Assembly: GCF_002843235.3 (NCBI RefSeq)
Contig: NZ_CP031123.2
Location: 3,100,001-3,164,000, forward strand
Direction of reading: 5' to 3'
Length of the DNA stretch: 64,000 nt
Source of the DNA: Providencia huaxiensis
GTDB taxonomy: Bacteria > Pseudomonadota > Gammaproteobacteria > Enterobacterales > Enterobacteriaceae
A model generated the notes under the pieces. That model was given only the letters and a program-made list of their open reading frames with translations, did no database searches and was not told the DNA's origin. This document shows positions 28,804-39,519 of the stretch, piece after piece. The first letter of the stretch is position 1; the number at the start of each line of letters is the position of its first letter. A program made the translations under genes and the position numbers.

Positions 28804-29781
28804 TTAAGCGATAGTGACAGGGAATGCGATCACATCACTGATTTTATCTGCATTTAAAGCAATCATAATCAACCTATCAACCCCAACAGCGACACCAGAA
28901 CAATCAGGTAAACCATGCTCTAAAGCCGCAAGTAAGTGCTCATCAATAGGTGCAGTAGGTAACCCCATTGTCACGCGTTTACGGTTGTCTTGTTCAAATC
29001 GCTGGCGCTGTTCGCTTGCATCGGTGAGTTCATGGAAACCATTCGCCAGTTCCATTCCTTTATAATACACCTCAAAACGCTCAGCAACACGATGATCTTC
29101 CGAGCTAATTACAGCAAGAGAAGCTTGGGTAGCAGGGAAATGATACACCACCACAGGCTTTTCTTTACCGATATGAGGCTCAACACCCATGGTAAATAAC
29201 AGCTGTAGCAAGGTATCTTTATCTTCTTCGTGATCCGCGATATTGCTTAAATCTAAACGAGCAGCAACCTCACGTAATTCACTTTTCTCAGCAGACAATG
29301 GGTCAATATCCAAATAACGTAAAAACGCTTGCTGATAAGAAAGTAGCTCCGCACTCTCGCACTCTAAGACTTGTTGCAGTAAGTCATCCACTTCATTAAT
29401 CAAGCGATACATATCAAAATGCGGACGGTACCACTCTAACATGGTAAATTCAGGATTATGATGCCGCCCTGCTTCTTCATTTCTAAAGCTACGACCTAGC
29501 TGATAGATAGGCCCACTACCTGCTGCTAATAAACGTTTCATGTGGTATTCAGGGCTAGTCATTAAATATAAATTAATGCCTTGTGCCGCACCTGGGCCCA
29601 CAAAACGCGTTGCAAATGGAACAAGATGAACGTCAGTGACTGTAGCCTGACTCATTGCGGGGGTTTCGACTTCAAGTACACAGCGATCAGTAAAAAAACG
29701 TCTGATTTCCGCAATTATTTTTGCGCGCTGTAACAGGTTAGCGATGGGGGCGGTTGGCTGCCAATTCGCTATATCACTCAT
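28804..29781 (-). CDS. epmA: EF-P-(R)-beta-lysine ligase EpmA (PoxA/GenX)
   Basis: 325-residue class II lysyl-tRNA-synthetase paralogue lacking the anticodon-binding domain. It attaches (R)-beta-lysine to Lys34 of EF-P. Motif 2 ([23 protein letters not shown]) and motif 3 ([15 protein letters not shown]) are intact. efp and epmB, its substrate and partner, are about 15 kb away in the same window; the hydroxylase epmC is not seen here. Confidence 0.97.
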   Translation of the reverse strand: MSDIANWQPTAPIANLLQRAKIIAEIRRFFTDRCVLEVETPAMSQATVTDVHLVPFATRFVGPGAAQGINLYLMTSPEYHMKRLLAAGSGPIYQLGRSFRNEEAGRHHNPEFTMLEWYRPHFDMYRLINEVDDLLQQVLECESAELLSYQQAFLRYLDIDPLSAEKSELREVAARLDLSNIADHEEDKDTLLQLLFTMGVEPHIGKEKPVVVYHFPATQASLAVISSEDHRVAERFEVYYKGMELANGFHELTDASEQRQRFEQDNRKRVTMGLPTAPIDEHLLAALEHGLPDCSGVAVGVDRLIMIALNADKISDVIAFPVTIA

Positions 29782-30580
29782 TAAGATGACTCCAAAATAA
29801 ACTTAGTCGTGCAGTGTACCCACCTCACTTGCAACACACAATGCATTTACACTGATAAAGCGCATTTATCTGAGCGTCAGCGCTTGTAACTGTCGACATA
29901 ATGAGTAAGTAGGGATAGCCTGATTATCCCTTGCTTTATACGATTAGGCAAAGCCTTTGCTTTTAGCTTTACATAAGCTGATGGGAAGACGTAAAGAAAA
30001 CAGCCTAAAACATGATTATTTCTTATATTATGTGACATAGCTGTTACTAAAAAAGCGAAACGATTCGCTTTCTCAATCTATTTTAAAATTTTCTCTTCGA
30101 AATTGAACTTCCTCTAAAAATAAACAGTGAGACTCCTCGCAAATTAGCATTCAATATGAATGAAACTCTTCAGCTATAATAATAGTATTATTCACTTATT
30201 ATTGGTAAAACCTGACTAATTCCCTTGGTTTTATACGCTAAGATTTTATGTAAATTTAATGATAATTATTTGAAATTCCTTTTTATTCGATGTTAACAGC
30301 CTAGAAAATCGAGTAATGTAAAAACAATTTACAAAAAGAAGATCTACCTCACACTTTATAGCTAAATTTGGCCAAAACCCCCCTCTATATCAAATTTATC
30401 TTGAGTACTATTCGCTATAATTCACAGCATGATAAGTCATTATTAGCTATTATATTATTTACTATTAAAAAACAGATATTTCGGAGTTTAGCTTTAAGTT
30501 GAACTGAAAATGACATAGCTAATTATCAAAAGTATTTAAAAGAATTTATCAATTTTACACTTGAACAATGGAGAAGCGCA
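29782..30580. other. 799-base intergenic region epmA / frdA
   Basis: AT-rich and without a convincing protein gene. It contains the candidate leftward sRNA at 30049-30174 and must contain the frd promoter. E. coli frd is activated by FNR; the best FNR-like half-site seen is ATCAA at 30525-30529 with a poor left half, so that assignment is weak. A short motif TATCAAATTTATCTTGA lies near 30388. The rest shows nothing I can name. Confidence 0.5.
30049..30174 (-). ncRNA. Candidate small RNA upstream of frdA, antisense orientation
   Basis: On the minus strand AAAGCGAA-TCGT-TTCGCTTT followed by a six-base U-run (30049-30071) is a good intrinsic terminator, yet no gene lies upstream on that strand. 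About 110 bases upstream is a sigma-70-like promoter, TTTACC (30204-30209), 16-base spacer, TACTAT (30182-30187), giving a predicted start near 30174. The roughly 126-nt RNA would have an internal hairpin (CATTCA-TAT-TGAATG) and a GAGGAGUCUC segment. The size, promoter and terminator fit an Hfq-type sRNA. It matches none of the E. coli sRNAs I recall. Confidence 0.45.
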
Positions 30581-32377
30581 GTGCAAACCTTCAATGCCGA
30601 TTTAGCGATTATCGGGGCCGGGGGCGCAGGCTTACGTGCAGCAATTGCTGCCGCTGAAGCAAATCCCAATATCAAGATTGCTCTGGTCTCAAAAGTATAC
30701 CCAATGCGTAGTCACACCGTGGCCGCAGAGGGGGGATCAGCAGCAGTTACTCAGGCTCATGACTCCTATGACTATCATTTTAATGATACTGTAGCTGGTG
30801 GGGACTGGCTGTGTGAGCAAGATGTCGTCGATTATTTCGTCGAACACTGCCCAACAGAAATGACCCAACTAGAACTATGGGGCTGCCCGTGGAGCCGTAA
30901 ACCAGATGGTTCAGTTAACGTTCGCCGCTTTGGTGGGATGAAAATTGAGCGTACGTGGTTTGCTGCTGATAAAACTGGCTTCCACATGCTCCATACCCTG
31001 TTCCAAACTTCATTAAAATACCCACAAATTCAACGTTTTGACGAACACTTTGTCCTCGATATCATTGTTGATGAAGGCCAAGTCCGTGGTCTTGTCGCGT
31101 TAAATATGATGGAAGGAACAAAAGTCCAAATCCGTGCGAATTCTATCGTCATGGCAACGGGCGGTGCTGGACGTGTTTATCGCTATAATACCAATGGCGG
31201 TATTGTAACCGGTGATGGGATGGGAATGGCATTCCGTCATGGTGTTCCTTTACGTGACATGGAATTCGTTCAGTATCACCCAACAGGTCTTCCTGGCTCT
31301 GGTATCTTAATGACCGAAGGTTGTCGTGGTGAGGGCGGGATCCTTGTCAATAAAGACGGCTATCGCTATCTGCAAGACTACGGAATGGGACCTGAAACTC
31401 CACTGGGTAAACCTGAAAATAAATATATGGAACTGGGTCCACGTGACAAAGTTTCCCAAGCGTTCTGGCACGAATGGCGTGCAGGCCGCACTATCAGTAC
31501 CCACCGCGGTGATGTTGTTTACTTAGATCTTCGCCACCTTGGCGCAGAAAAACTGCATGAACGTTTACCATTTATTTGTGAGTTGGCGAAAGCCTACGTG
31601 GGGGTTGACCCAGTAACAGACCCAATTCCTGTTCGCCCAACCGCTCACTACACCATGGGTGGTATCGAAACGGATCAACGCACAGAAACACGTATCAAAG
31701 GCCTATTTGCTGTCGGTGAATGTTCTTCTGTTGGCTTGCACGGTGCAAACCGTTTAGGTTCTAACTCATTAGCTGAATTAGTGGTATTTGGTCGCCTAGC
31801 AGGTGAAGAAGCCGCTCGCCATGCTGCTGAAGCAACACCAGCTAATGCAAATGCTATCGAAGCCCGTACCCGTGATATCGAAGCTGACCTTAGTAAACTC
31901 ATGAACCAAAAAGGGAAAGAGAGCTGGTCGAAAATCCGTGATGAGATGGGTATTTCAATGGAAGAAGGCTGCGGTATCTACCGTACTCCTGAATTAATGC
32001 AAAAAACCGTTGATAAAATTGCTGAACTGAAAGAACGCTTCAAACACGTCGAAATTACCGACCATAGCAGCGTATTTAATACTGACCTACTGTACACCAT
32101 TGAATTAGGCTTTGGCCTTGATGTGGCTGAATGTATGGCTCACTCTGCAATCAACCGTAAAGAATCACGTGGTGCACACCAACGTCTCGATGAAGGCTGT
32201 ACTGAGCGTGATGATGTGAATTTCCTTAAACATACTTTGGCATTCTATAACCCAGAGGGCTCCCCTCGTTTAGAATACAGTGACGTGAAAATCACGAAAT
32301 CTCAGCCAGCTAAACGTGTTTACGGTGCCGAAGCTGAAGCTCAAGATAAGGCGAAGAAGGAGCAAGCTAATGGATGA
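30581..32377 (+). CDS. frdA: Fumarate reductase flavoprotein subunit
   Basis: 598-residue catalytic subunit with covalently bound FAD that reduces fumarate to succinate in anaerobic respiration. [17 protein letters not shown] binds the dinucleotide; [11 protein letters not shown] carries the FAD-linked His; [21 protein letters not shown] and the active-site Arg in [19 protein letters not shown] are intact. It starts with GTG, as in E. coli frdA, with GGAG seven bases upstream. It overlaps frdB by eight bases. Confidence 0.98.
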   Translation: MQTFNADLAIIGAGGAGLRAAIAAAEANPNIKIALVSKVYPMRSHTVAAEGGSAAVTQAHDSYDYHFNDTVAGGDWLCEQDVVDYFVEHCPTEMTQLELWGCPWSRKPDGSVNVRRFGGMKIERTWFAADKTGFHMLHTLFQTSLKYPQIQRFDEHFVLDIIVDEGQVRGLVALNMMEGTKVQIRANSIVMATGGAGRVYRYNTNGGIVTGDGMGMAFRHGVPLRDMEFVQYHPTGLPGSGILMTEGCRGEGGILVNKDGYRYLQDYGMGPETPLGKPENKYMELGPRDKVSQAFWHEWRAGRTISTHRGDVVYLDLRHLGAEKLHERLPFICELAKAYVGVDPVTDPIPVRPTAHYTMGGIETDQRTETRIKGLFAVGECSSVGLHGANRLGSNSLAELVVFGRLAGEEAARHAAEATPANANAIEARTRDIEADLSKLMNQKGKESWSKIRDEMGISMEEGCGIYRTPELMQKTVDKIAELKERFKHVEITDHSSVFNTDLLYTIELGFGLDVAECMAHSAINRKESRGAHQRLDEGCTERDDVNFLKHTLAFYNPEGSPRLEYSDVKITKSQPAKRVYGAEAEAQDKAKKEQANG

Positions 32378-33104
32378 TATGAAACACCTAAAAATGGAGA
32401 TCATGCGTTACAATCCAGAAACGGATAGTGAGCCCCATTTGGTGACGTATGATGTCCCTTACGACGAGCAAACTTCTTTGTTAGATGCGTTAGGCTATAT
32501 CAAAGATAACCTCGCTCCAGACCTGTCTTACCGCTGGTCTTGTCGTATGGCGATTTGTGGTTCTTGTGGCATGATGGTCGATAAAGTACCTAAACTGGCT
32601 TGTAAAACATTCCTGCGTGAATACCCGCAAGGCATGAAAGTTGAGCCATTAGGTAACTTCCCAATCGAGCGCGACCTTGTTGTTGATATGACTCACTTTA
32701 TCGAGCGTTTAGAAGCGATCAAACCGTATATTATCGGTAATGACCGTAAACCTTCTGAAGGCCCGAATAAGCAAACGCCTGCCCAGATGGCGAAATACCA
32801 TCAGTTCTCAGGCTGTATCAACTGTGGTCTGTGCTATGCAGCTTGCCCACAATTTGGACTGAATCCAGAATTCATCGGTCCAGCCGCTATCACATTGGCA
32901 GAGCGCTACAATTTAGATAACCGAGACCATGGTGCGAAAGAACGCATGACCTTGTTAAATGGTGACAATGGTGTCTGGAGCTGTACGTTTGTAGGCTACT
33001 GCTCTGAAGTCTGTCCTAAGCATGTCGACCCTGCGGGCGCGATCCAACAAGGTAAAGTTGCCAGTGCGCAAGACTTTGTTATCGCCATGCTGAAGCCACG
33101 ATAA
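32370..33104 (+). CDS. frdB: Fumarate reductase iron-sulfur subunit
   Basis: 244 residues, identical in length to E. coli FrdB. It carries a 2Fe-2S ferredoxin domain ([22 protein letters not shown]), then 4Fe-4S and 3Fe-4S motifs ([12 protein letters not shown] and [17 protein letters not shown]). It passes electrons from menaquinol in FrdCD to FrdA. The start, inside the end of frdA, matches the family N-terminus ([14 protein letters not shown]). Confidence 0.98.
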   Translation: MDDMKHLKMEIMRYNPETDSEPHLVTYDVPYDEQTSLLDALGYIKDNLAPDLSYRWSCRMAICGSCGMMVDKVPKLACKTFLREYPQGMKVEPLGNFPIERDLVVDMTHFIERLEAIKPYIIGNDRKPSEGPNKQTPAQMAKYHQFSGCINCGLCYAACPQFGLNPEFIGPAAITLAERYNLDNRDHGAKERMTLLNGDNGVWSCTFVGYCSEVCPKHVDPAGAIQQGKVASAQDFVIAMLKPR

Positions 33105-33118
33105 GGAGAATTGAAGTC

Positions 33119-33514
33119 ATGACAACGAAACGTAAACCCTATGTTAGGGAAATGAAGGGCGACTGGTGGCAAAAGTTGGGTTTTTACCGCTTTTACATCA
33201 TGCGTGAAAGTACTTCAGTCCTTCAAGTTTGGTTCAGTATTTTAGTCCTGTATGGGGTATTTGCGCTGAAAAGTGGCCCTGAATCATGGGCGGGTTTTGT
33301 TGGGTTCTTAAGTAACCCAATCATTCTTATCATTAACATTATTACTTTGGCGGCAACACTATTGCACACCACTACGTGGTTCAATCTTGCACCAAAAGCC
33401 GTCAGTATTATTGTAAAAGATAAGAAAATGTCTGATGAGCCTATTGTTAAAGGCTTCTGGGCTCTCACGATTGTTGTTACTGCGGCAATCTTAGCAATCG
33501 CATTGTTATTTTAA
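33119..33514 (+). CDS. frdC: Fumarate reductase membrane anchor subunit C
   Basis: 131 residues, three TM helices. It anchors FrdAB and forms the quinone pocket with FrdD. The family start ([29 protein letters not shown]) includes the Glu near residue 29 used in quinone chemistry. AGGAG lies upstream. Confidence 0.97.
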   Translation: MTTKRKPYVREMKGDWWQKLGFYRFYIMRESTSVLQVWFSILVLYGVFALKSGPESWAGFVGFLSNPIILIINIITLAATLLHTTTWFNLAPKAVSIIVKDKKMSDEPIVKGFWALTIVVTAAILAIALLF

Positions 33515-33529
33515 TCTAAGGAGAATCTG

Positions 33530-33883
33530 ATGAATCTAACGCCTAAACGTTCCGATGAGCCGATTTTCTGGGGGTTATTTGGTGCTGGTGGTATGTGGAG
33601 TGCCGTGATTGGCCCTGCTATTATCATTCTGTTAGGGATTTTAATTCCTCTCGGCGTTGCACCAGAAATGCTGAGCTATGAGCGTATTATGGCATTTAGC
33701 CAAAGCTTTATCGGCCGCGTATTCTTATTACTGATGATTATTTTGCCAGTATGGTGTGGTATGCACCGTATCCACCATACTTTGCACGACTTTAAAATCC
33801 ATGTCCCAGCGACAAAATGGGTTTTCTATGGCGGCTCAGCAATCATCAGCGTTATTGCAATTATCGGTGTATTCACACTGTAA
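33530..33883 (+). CDS. frdD: Fumarate reductase membrane anchor subunit D
   Basis: 117 residues, three TM helices, with the conserved [20 protein letters not shown] start and [16 protein letters not shown] segment. It is the last gene of the frd operon. In E. coli ampC follows; here a terminator and a tetR/tet pair follow instead. Confidence 0.97.
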   Translation: MNLTPKRSDEPIFWGLFGAGGMWSAVIGPAIIILLGILIPLGVAPEMLSYERIMAFSQSFIGRVFLLLMIILPVWCGMHRIHHTLHDFKIHVPATKWVFYGGSAIISVIAIIGVFTL

Positions 33884-33911
33884 ATAATTCAATTACACAT
33901 TATTTTAATAC

Positions 33912-33946
33912 AAGGTATGGCAGCAATGGCCATACCTTTTCTTTTT
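33912..33946 (+). terminator. frd operon terminator
   Basis: AAGGTATGGC (33912-33921) and GCCATACCTT (33929-33938) form a ten-base stem, followed by TTCTTTTTT. It lies between frdD and the convergent tetR. In E. coli the frd terminator doubles as the ampC attenuator; no ampC is present here. Confidence 0.87.
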
Positions 33947-33959
33947 TAGAGCTTAAAAA

Positions 33960-34568
<609 letters not shown>

Positions 34569-34582
34569 CTATTTTTATTGAC

Positions 34583-34629
34583 ACTCTATCACTGATAGGG
34601 ATATATTCCAACTCTATCACTGATAGAGA
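34583..34629. promoter_or_regulatory. Twin tet operators
   Basis: ACTCTATCACTGATAGGGA (34583-34601) and ACTCTATCACTGATAGAGA (34611-34629) are two 19-base tet operators with the CTATCA-TGATAG dyad, ten bases apart in the divergent tetR/tet promoter region. TTGACA at 34578-34583 precedes the first and can serve as the -35 for tet. Confidence 0.95.
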
Positions 34630-34637
34630 AATCAATT

Positions 34638-35840
34638 ATGAATAAGTTTGCGATCACCGCTTTAACGATCACCGCCCTAGATGCCATGGGGATCGGCTTG
34701 ATCATGCCTGTTTTGCCAGCCTTACTTCGTGAGTATGTAACAATAGAACATTTGGCAAACCACTACGGCATCTTATTGGCCCTGTATGCCGTCATGCAGG
34801 TGTTTTTTGCTCCAATACTGGGAAAATGGTCCGATAAATTCGGTCGCAGAGCTATCTTACTGCTTTCCCTTGCGGGAGCCGCTCTAGACTATACTTTACT
34901 GGCTTTATCCAGCTCACTTTGGATACTGTATTTAGGCCGCTTAATTTCAGGGATCACCGGAGCAACAGGCGCTGTTGCCGCTTCTATTATTGCTGACAAC
35001 ACTGCCCCGCAAGAGCGTACAAAATGGTTTGGGCGACTAGGTGCAGCATTTGGTGTTGGCCTAATCGCTGGCCCTGCGATTGGCGGCTTTGCAGGGCAAT
35101 TCTCTCCACACTTACCTTTTGTTATTGCAGCCGCCTTGAACGCGTGCTCTTTTGTCGTGATCTTGCTTATTTTTAAAGATCAAAACAGACGTGCTATACA
35201 GAATGCTCAAAATGAAACTGTAGAGCAGCCGGTTTCCTTCATACGGCTGATAAAACCTGTCATTATGCTCCTTTTTGTCTTTTTTATGGCGCAGCTAATT
35301 GGCCAGATCCCTGCAACAACTTGGGTGTTATTTACCGAAAGTCGCTTTCAATGGGACAGTATGCAAGTTGGGTTATCTCTGGCGGGTTTAGGCGTCATGC
35401 ATGCCCTATTTCAAGCCTTTATTGCCGGGGCGATAGCCAAAAAATTCAATGAAAAAGTGACAATTATTGTCGGTTTTATCGCAGATGGCACCGCATTCAT
35501 TATTTTGTCATTACTCACTGAGGGTTGGATGATTTTCCCTACATTAATTTTGCTCGCCGGTGGCAGTATTGCGTTACCCGCGCTACAAGGGTTAATGTCC
35601 GCTCAAGTTAATCAAGCTAACCAAGGCAAACTACAAGGAATATTGGTGAGTCTAACCAATACTACGGGGGTAATTGGTCCATTATTATTTAGCTTTATTT
35701 TTGGCCTTACACTGGCAAACTGGGATGGCTGGGTGTGGCTAATTGGAGCAACAATGTATGTTTTCTTGATCGCATTTAGTTTATCTTTTCATAAAAGCGA
35801 CAGCTCGATAGTTGAAACAGCAAAACTACCGGGGAGTTAA
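34638..35840 (+). CDS. MFS tetracycline efflux protein
   Basis: 400-residue, 12-TM tetracycline-metal/H+ antiporter. Motif A (GKWSDKFGRR), ITALDAMGIGLIMPVLPALLREY in TM1, GRLISGITGATGAVAASIIADNT in TM4, and LIGQIPATTWVLFTESRF are characteristic of Gram-negative Tet classes A, B, D and J. From memory it is like both Tet(B) and Tet(D) but matches neither closely, so I leave the class open. It should confer inducible tetracycline resistance if expressed. No transposase or IS borders the pair. Confidence 0.93.
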   Translation: MNKFAITALTITALDAMGIGLIMPVLPALLREYVTIEHLANHYGILLALYAVMQVFFAPILGKWSDKFGRRAILLLSLAGAALDYTLLALSSSLWILYLGRLISGITGATGAVAASIIADNTAPQERTKWFGRLGAAFGVGLIAGPAIGGFAGQFSPHLPFVIAAALNACSFVVILLIFKDQNRRAIQNAQNETVEQPVSFIRLIKPVIMLLFVFFMAQLIGQIPATTWVLFTESRFQWDSMQVGLSLAGLGVMHALFQAFIAGAIAKKFNEKVTIIVGFIADGTAFIILSLLTEGWMIFPTLILLAGGSIALPALQGLMSAQVNQANQGKLQGILVSLTNTTGVIGPLLFSFIFGLTLANWDGWVWLIGATMYVFLIAFSLSFHKSDSSIVETAKLPGS

Positions 35841-35918
35841 GTTTTAGCATATCAATATTAAGTGCTATGATACCCTTATCAGATTTGCTTTTGGAACATG
35901 ACGTTAAGAGATATTTCA

Positions 35919-36500
35919 ATGACAATACAACCTAAAAAGCCAAGAACGAAACCTGCGGAAGAAAGGCTAGATGACCTGATGAATGCAGCAGAAAAACTCT
36001 TTCTTTCCAAAGGATTTGTTAATACAACTGTCAGCGAAATTGTCTTATCTGCCGATGTTGCAAAAGGGACTTTTTATCACTATTTCCAGTCAAAAAATGA
36101 CATTATGGAAGCCTTACGCTCTCGCTATATGGACTGGTATTTAGGCCACATTCAATCCGCTGTAGACTCACAAAAAAGTGCATCTGCCAAACTCAAATCA
36201 TGGTGTGAAAATAGCGTCAAATACTATGTTGAAAAACAAAACATTCACGACATGCTATTTCACGACGAATACCACGGGCGCAGTAATGACCATGAAACCC
36301 GTGCAGTTGAACAAATTAAAGCTATTCTAGCTTTCGGTGAACAAAACAAAGCGTGGCCAGAATTACCCCAAGAATTGATAGCGACAATGATTTACCACTC
36401 CATGCATGCTGCTGTTGATAATTTAGCTAATAGCACCGAGTATAATCAACAGACTCTGGGCGAAATCCTATACCAACGTTTTAGCCAGTTGATCAAGTAA
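35919..36500 (+). CDS. TetR/AcrR-family transcriptional regulator
   Basis: 193-residue regulator. The N-terminal helix-turn-helix (AAEKLFLSKGFVNTTVSEIVLSADVAKGTFYHYFQSKNDIMEALR) is standard; the ligand domain is unassigned. The start was chosen for AAGAG seven bases upstream; an ATG 21 bases earlier is in frame. It lies 78 bases after the tet gene on the same strand. It is not the tet repressor, and its target is unknown; the next gene, an MFS transporter, is convergent. Confidence 0.85.
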   Translation: MTIQPKKPRTKPAEERLDDLMNAAEKLFLSKGFVNTTVSEIVLSADVAKGTFYHYFQSKNDIMEALRSRYMDWYLGHIQSAVDSQKSASAKLKSWCENSVKYYVEKQNIHDMLFHDEYHGRSNDHETRAVEQIKAILAFGEQNKAWPELPQELIATMIYHSMHAAVDNLANSTEYNQQTLGEILYQRFSQLIK

Positions 36501-36625
36501 CACTTTTCATTGTTAGTACTTCTTATTGCTACTTTTTATCCGCAAAACATTTGTATAGCTAATAGAGCAGACATCTTATATTTTATTACTGCCATTCTAC
36601 CTACTGTAGACCTATCATTTATGAA

Positions 36626-36656
36626 GATTTAATCCCCCTAAGGGGGGAATTAAATC
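36626..36656. terminator. Bidirectional terminator between TetR-type gene and MFS gene
   Basis: GATTTAATCCCCC (36626-36638) pairs with GGGGGGAATTAAATC (36642-36656), with a three-base loop and a two-base bulge. It lies between convergent genes. Confidence 0.75.
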
Positions 36657-36666
36657 ATGACTGACA

Positions 36667-37869
36667 CTAAACAGGATTTGGTTTTGGCAACCAAGTCGAA
36701 ATAAAGTAAGAAAGCCCACAACCCGCAATAAATAACCCAACATAGCCTAAGTTAAAGTGACTTAAATAACTAACAATCAGAGGGGTGATCCCACCGATAG
36801 ATGCAGCTGCACTGTTATAACCCACTCCTAATATTGTTGCCTGCCCATTAGATTTATCCATCAGCACTGCTGATAAATTACACAATATCATTGCTGAATA
36901 TGTGGACATAACAACTTGAGCTAAAAAAACCAGAAGTAAATTATCTATTTGTAGTAAAAAATAAAGGGGTACTGAAAACAATACCATCCCAATAACTCCC
37001 ATATTAAAAACAGATTTAGCCGAACTATACTTATCTGTTAACCAACCACATATCATCATAAAAACTAACAATAAACCGGATGAGAATATTTCATAAAAAT
37101 TTTTTATCTCGTCTATCTTTAATTGTTGAATAATTAGTGAAGTTGACAAATTTTGAGAGTAAAAAGTGACAGTCCCAGGGATGGTAAATAAAAATACCCA
37201 AAAAACATGGTACCAGCTGAACATTGTTTTTTTGTTCAAATCATTTTTATAATCTGGTAATTTAGCTCTAAACCAAAAGCTAATTAAAATATTAATTAAA
37301 CCAATTAATAATGGGATCCTCCACCCAATTGACTGCATAGTATCTTCAGATAACGTATTCTTTAGAATGAAAACGATAACTAATGATGCAATGACCCCAC
37401 ATAAAGAGCTACCAACAATAATTGACGAAACTCTAGATTGAATATTTCCATCTAAATCCTTAAATAAATACGTAATTAGAGAAGGAAACTCACCTGCGAA
37501 ACTAAAAGAAAGAGCCAATTGTAAAATTAATATTGCTAATGGCGTATAGTCACCTAATAATTCAATGGGTAACAGTGCCATCATTAATGTTGCCGTGCCG
37601 GTTATCATACTTGTTAATATCAAAGCAGATTTTTTTCCTACCGTATCAGCGTACCGGCCGATAACATACCCTCCTAGTGGGCGAATTAAAAAACGTAATG
37701 CAAAAATCCCCCATACCATTTCCGTAGCTTGGGAATAACCTAATTTAGTTAATTCCATACTTAAATAAGTGGATATAGCTGCAAAAACAGCAATATCATA
37801 GTATTCCAAAGCATTACCAGCGACTGCACCAAATCTAAATTTCCATTTCATTTTGATATTTACATCCAT
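36667..37869 (-). CDS. MFS transporter, metabolite:H+ symporter (ProP/ShiA-like) group
   Basis: 400-residue 12-TM transporter. GNALEYYDIAVFAAISTYLS in TM1, RFLIRPLGGYVIGRYADTVGKKSAL around loop 2-3 and GEFPSLITYLF are typical of the MHS group, which carries organic acids, osmolytes or amino acids. The substrate is unknown. It is AT-rich relative to the core genes. It lies 45 bases downstream of the LuxR-type gene on the same strand, so the two may form an operon. The ribosome site for the chosen ATG is weak; a second ATG lies six codons on. Confidence 0.85.
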   Translation of the reverse strand: MDVNIKMKWKFRFGAVAGNALEYYDIAVFAAISTYLSMELTKLGYSQATEMVWGIFALRFLIRPLGGYVIGRYADTVGKKSALILTSMITGTATLMMALLPIELLGDYTPLAILILQLALSFSFAGEFPSLITYLFKDLDGNIQSRVSSIIVGSSLCGVIASLVIVFILKNTLSEDTMQSIGWRIPLLIGLINILISFWFRAKLPDYKNDLNKKTMFSWYHVFWVFLFTIPGTVTFYSQNLSTSLIIQQLKIDEIKNFYEIFSSGLLLVFMMICGWLTDKYSSAKSVFNMGVIGMVLFSVPLYFLLQIDNLLLVFLAQVVMSTYSAMILCNLSAVLMDKSNGQATILGVGYNSAAASIGGITPLIVSYLSHFNLGYVGLFIAGCGLSYFISTWLPKPNPV

Positions 37870-37914
37870 TTAAAAATGATAAAGTATTTTAATTATTTAA
37901 ATATATATTTAAAT

Positions 37915-38688
37915 TTAAGGATAGCTTACTAAGGTTTCTAAACAGGCTAGTGTAATTCCATTTTCCTTTAATGCCATAAATAGACCACTAGAAGAAGCAT
38001 GTGGACAACCAAGTTTTTCTTTAATTCTTTGAATTCTCTTATGTTCACACACTTCAGAACAACCTTGTATGTAGCTAATTTCTTTTACTTTACAATGTGA
38101 TAATAATAACCTAATAGTAACAACCTCTTTTCGGGTGAAATGAATATTCCCAAACCGCATGTATTGATGCATATCTAAAATCTCGGTTTCTTTTTCATTA
38201 TCATCCAGATTGTTTTCTACCAATAACTCTATATTCTCTCTTAGTGGTAAATAATCATCATTTGATTTCCATATACCATGTGCGTAATCAGCAATTGTAG
38301 GACGACATTTATATATTGCGAGCATCTCCTTCACTGAAAGTTTTCTTTTTGAATTAATTGAGGTTATTTCATATACACTTCCATATTTGGTACAAAAATC
38401 CACCTTCAACTCATTCTTTTTCGTTCTCAATAAAGTTTCCATATAAGCTTTAGAGTAATTATTCCAATATTGTATCCCTGATGATAACCGCTCACTCATT
38501 AGTTTATCTAAATCAGCATCCCAATAAACCAACAGCCATTCATAGTTATTCGAAATAATGTTAACCTTTTTATTACTAACATCAACCCTAGAAAAAGAAA
38601 GATCAATATCATTCCAGTCAAAATAATTAGAGAATATATCTTTCAAATCAGCACAAGATTTTTCTAAAAAAACATTCTTAACATCCAT
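37915..38688 (-). CDS. LuxR-type HTH transcriptional regulator (putative)
   Basis: 257-residue AT-rich protein. The C-terminal 65 or so residues (FTRKEVVTIRLLLSHCKVKEISYIQGCS...KRIQRIKEKLGC) look like a LuxR/GerE-type DNA-binding domain in which the usual T-V-x-x-H recognition helix is degenerate (CEHKRIQRIKEKLG). The first 190 residues resemble PAS-like sensor regions of small LuxR proteins but carry no clear acyl-homoserine-lactone signature (no WxxxY/D pattern seen). It precedes the MFS gene and may regulate it. Confidence 0.65.
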   Translation of the reverse strand: MDVKNVFLEKSCADLKDIFSNYFDWNDIDLSFSRVDVSNKKVNIISNNYEWLLVYWDADLDKLMSERLSSGIQYWNNYSKAYMETLLRTKKNELKVDFCTKYGSVYEITSINSKRKLSVKEMLAIYKCRPTIADYAHGIWKSNDDYLPLRENIELLVENNLDDNEKETEILDMHQYMRFGNIHFTRKEVVTIRLLLSHCKVKEISYIQGCSEVCEHKRIQRIKEKLGCPHASSSGLFMALKENGITLACLETLVSYP

Positions 38689-38864
38689 AATAAATCCTTT
38701 TAAGTTTAAAAATGATTAACATCAAGAGACGTATCTTTATCATAGGATGAAAAACATTCAAAGTATTATTTAATGAGACTATTAAATGTAGGGCTAATAA
38801 CTTTATATTAATATGAAATAAAAATTCAAATTAAATTATTAAACAAACAATAATTGGAGATAAA

Positions 38865-39074
38865 ATGAAAAAAGATTGGCATTCAGCTGATATTATTGCA
38901 GCGATAAAGAAAAAAGGCTCTTCTCTTTCTCAAATATCACGGCAAGCAGGATTAAACTCATCAACATTAAATAATGCCCTTTCAAGACGTTGGCCTAAAG
39001 GAGAAAGAATTATTGCTGAATTTTTGGATATACCGGCATCTGAAATTTGGCCATCGCGTTATAACGAAAAATAA
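38865..39074 (+). CDS. Nlp/Ner-like small DNA-binding protein
   Basis: 69 residues. The pattern DWHSADIIAAIKKKGSSLSQISRQAGLNSSTLNNALSRRWPKGERIIAEFLDIPASEIWPSRY matches the Ner family of phage Mu and its chromosomal relatives (Nlp/SfsB), a winged or lambda-repressor-like HTH. TTGGAGATAAA precedes the ATG. It is divergent from the LuxR-type gene across about 175 AT-rich bases, so it may control it. It may equally be a phage relic; no other phage gene is present. Confidence 0.85.
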   Translation: MKKDWHSADIIAAIKKKGSSLSQISRQAGLNSSTLNNALSRRWPKGERIIAEFLDIPASEIWPSRYNEK

Positions 39075-39179
39075 TATAAAAATAGTTTTCTCTATGCCCA
39101 AAATATCAAAAAATGCGGGTAACTTTCTCTGCTACCCGCTTATTATTTATTTTTAATTAAAAAACACTTAATTTGAAAG

Positions 39180-39494
39180 CTAACTTGATACTTTTAAGCC
39201 AATTAGCCCTGTAATAATCAAGGCAAGGCTTAATAAGCGAAACATATTCGCTGATTCCCCAAGGAAAATAATCCCAACAATTGCCGTACCCACTGCACCA
39301 ATACCTGTCCAAATTGCATAAGCGGTGCCGACAGGCAAATCACGCATGGCATAAGCCAATAGCCCCATACTCGCAATAATAGCGATAATAGTGATGATAC
39401 TTGGCGTTAAGCGGGTAAAACCATGGCTGTATTTTAACCCTACAGCCCATACTACTTCTAATAAACCTGCAAATAAAAGGACTACCCAAGCCAT
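39180..39494 (-). CDS. sugE: Guanidinium exporter Gdx (SugE, SMR family)
   Basis: 104 residues, four TM helices. The essential Glu13 lies in [21 protein letters not shown], the Gdx signature that separates guanidinium exporters from EmrE-type drug pumps, along with [20 protein letters not shown]. It exchanges guanidinium for protons. A guanidine-II riboswitch in its leader supports this function directly. GGGAG lies eight bases before the ATG. In E. coli sugE also lies between frd and efp. Confidence 0.96.
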   Translation of the reverse strand: MAWVVLLFAGLLEVVWAVGLKYSHGFTRLTPSIITIIAIIASMGLLAYAMRDLPVGTAYAIWTGIGAVGTAIVGIIFLGESANMFRLLSLALIITGLIGLKVSS

Positions 39495-39519
39495 GGCTGG
39501 TTGCTCCCGTTAATTCATC

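Noticed and set aside
30181..30580. FNR box for the frd promoter
   Set aside because: Only half-matches to TTGAT-N4-ATCAA were found; not strong enough to list as a site.
36667..39074. LuxR-type gene as a quorum-sensing receptor
   Set aside because: The acyl-homoserine-lactone pocket residues were not seen and no luxI-type gene is nearby.
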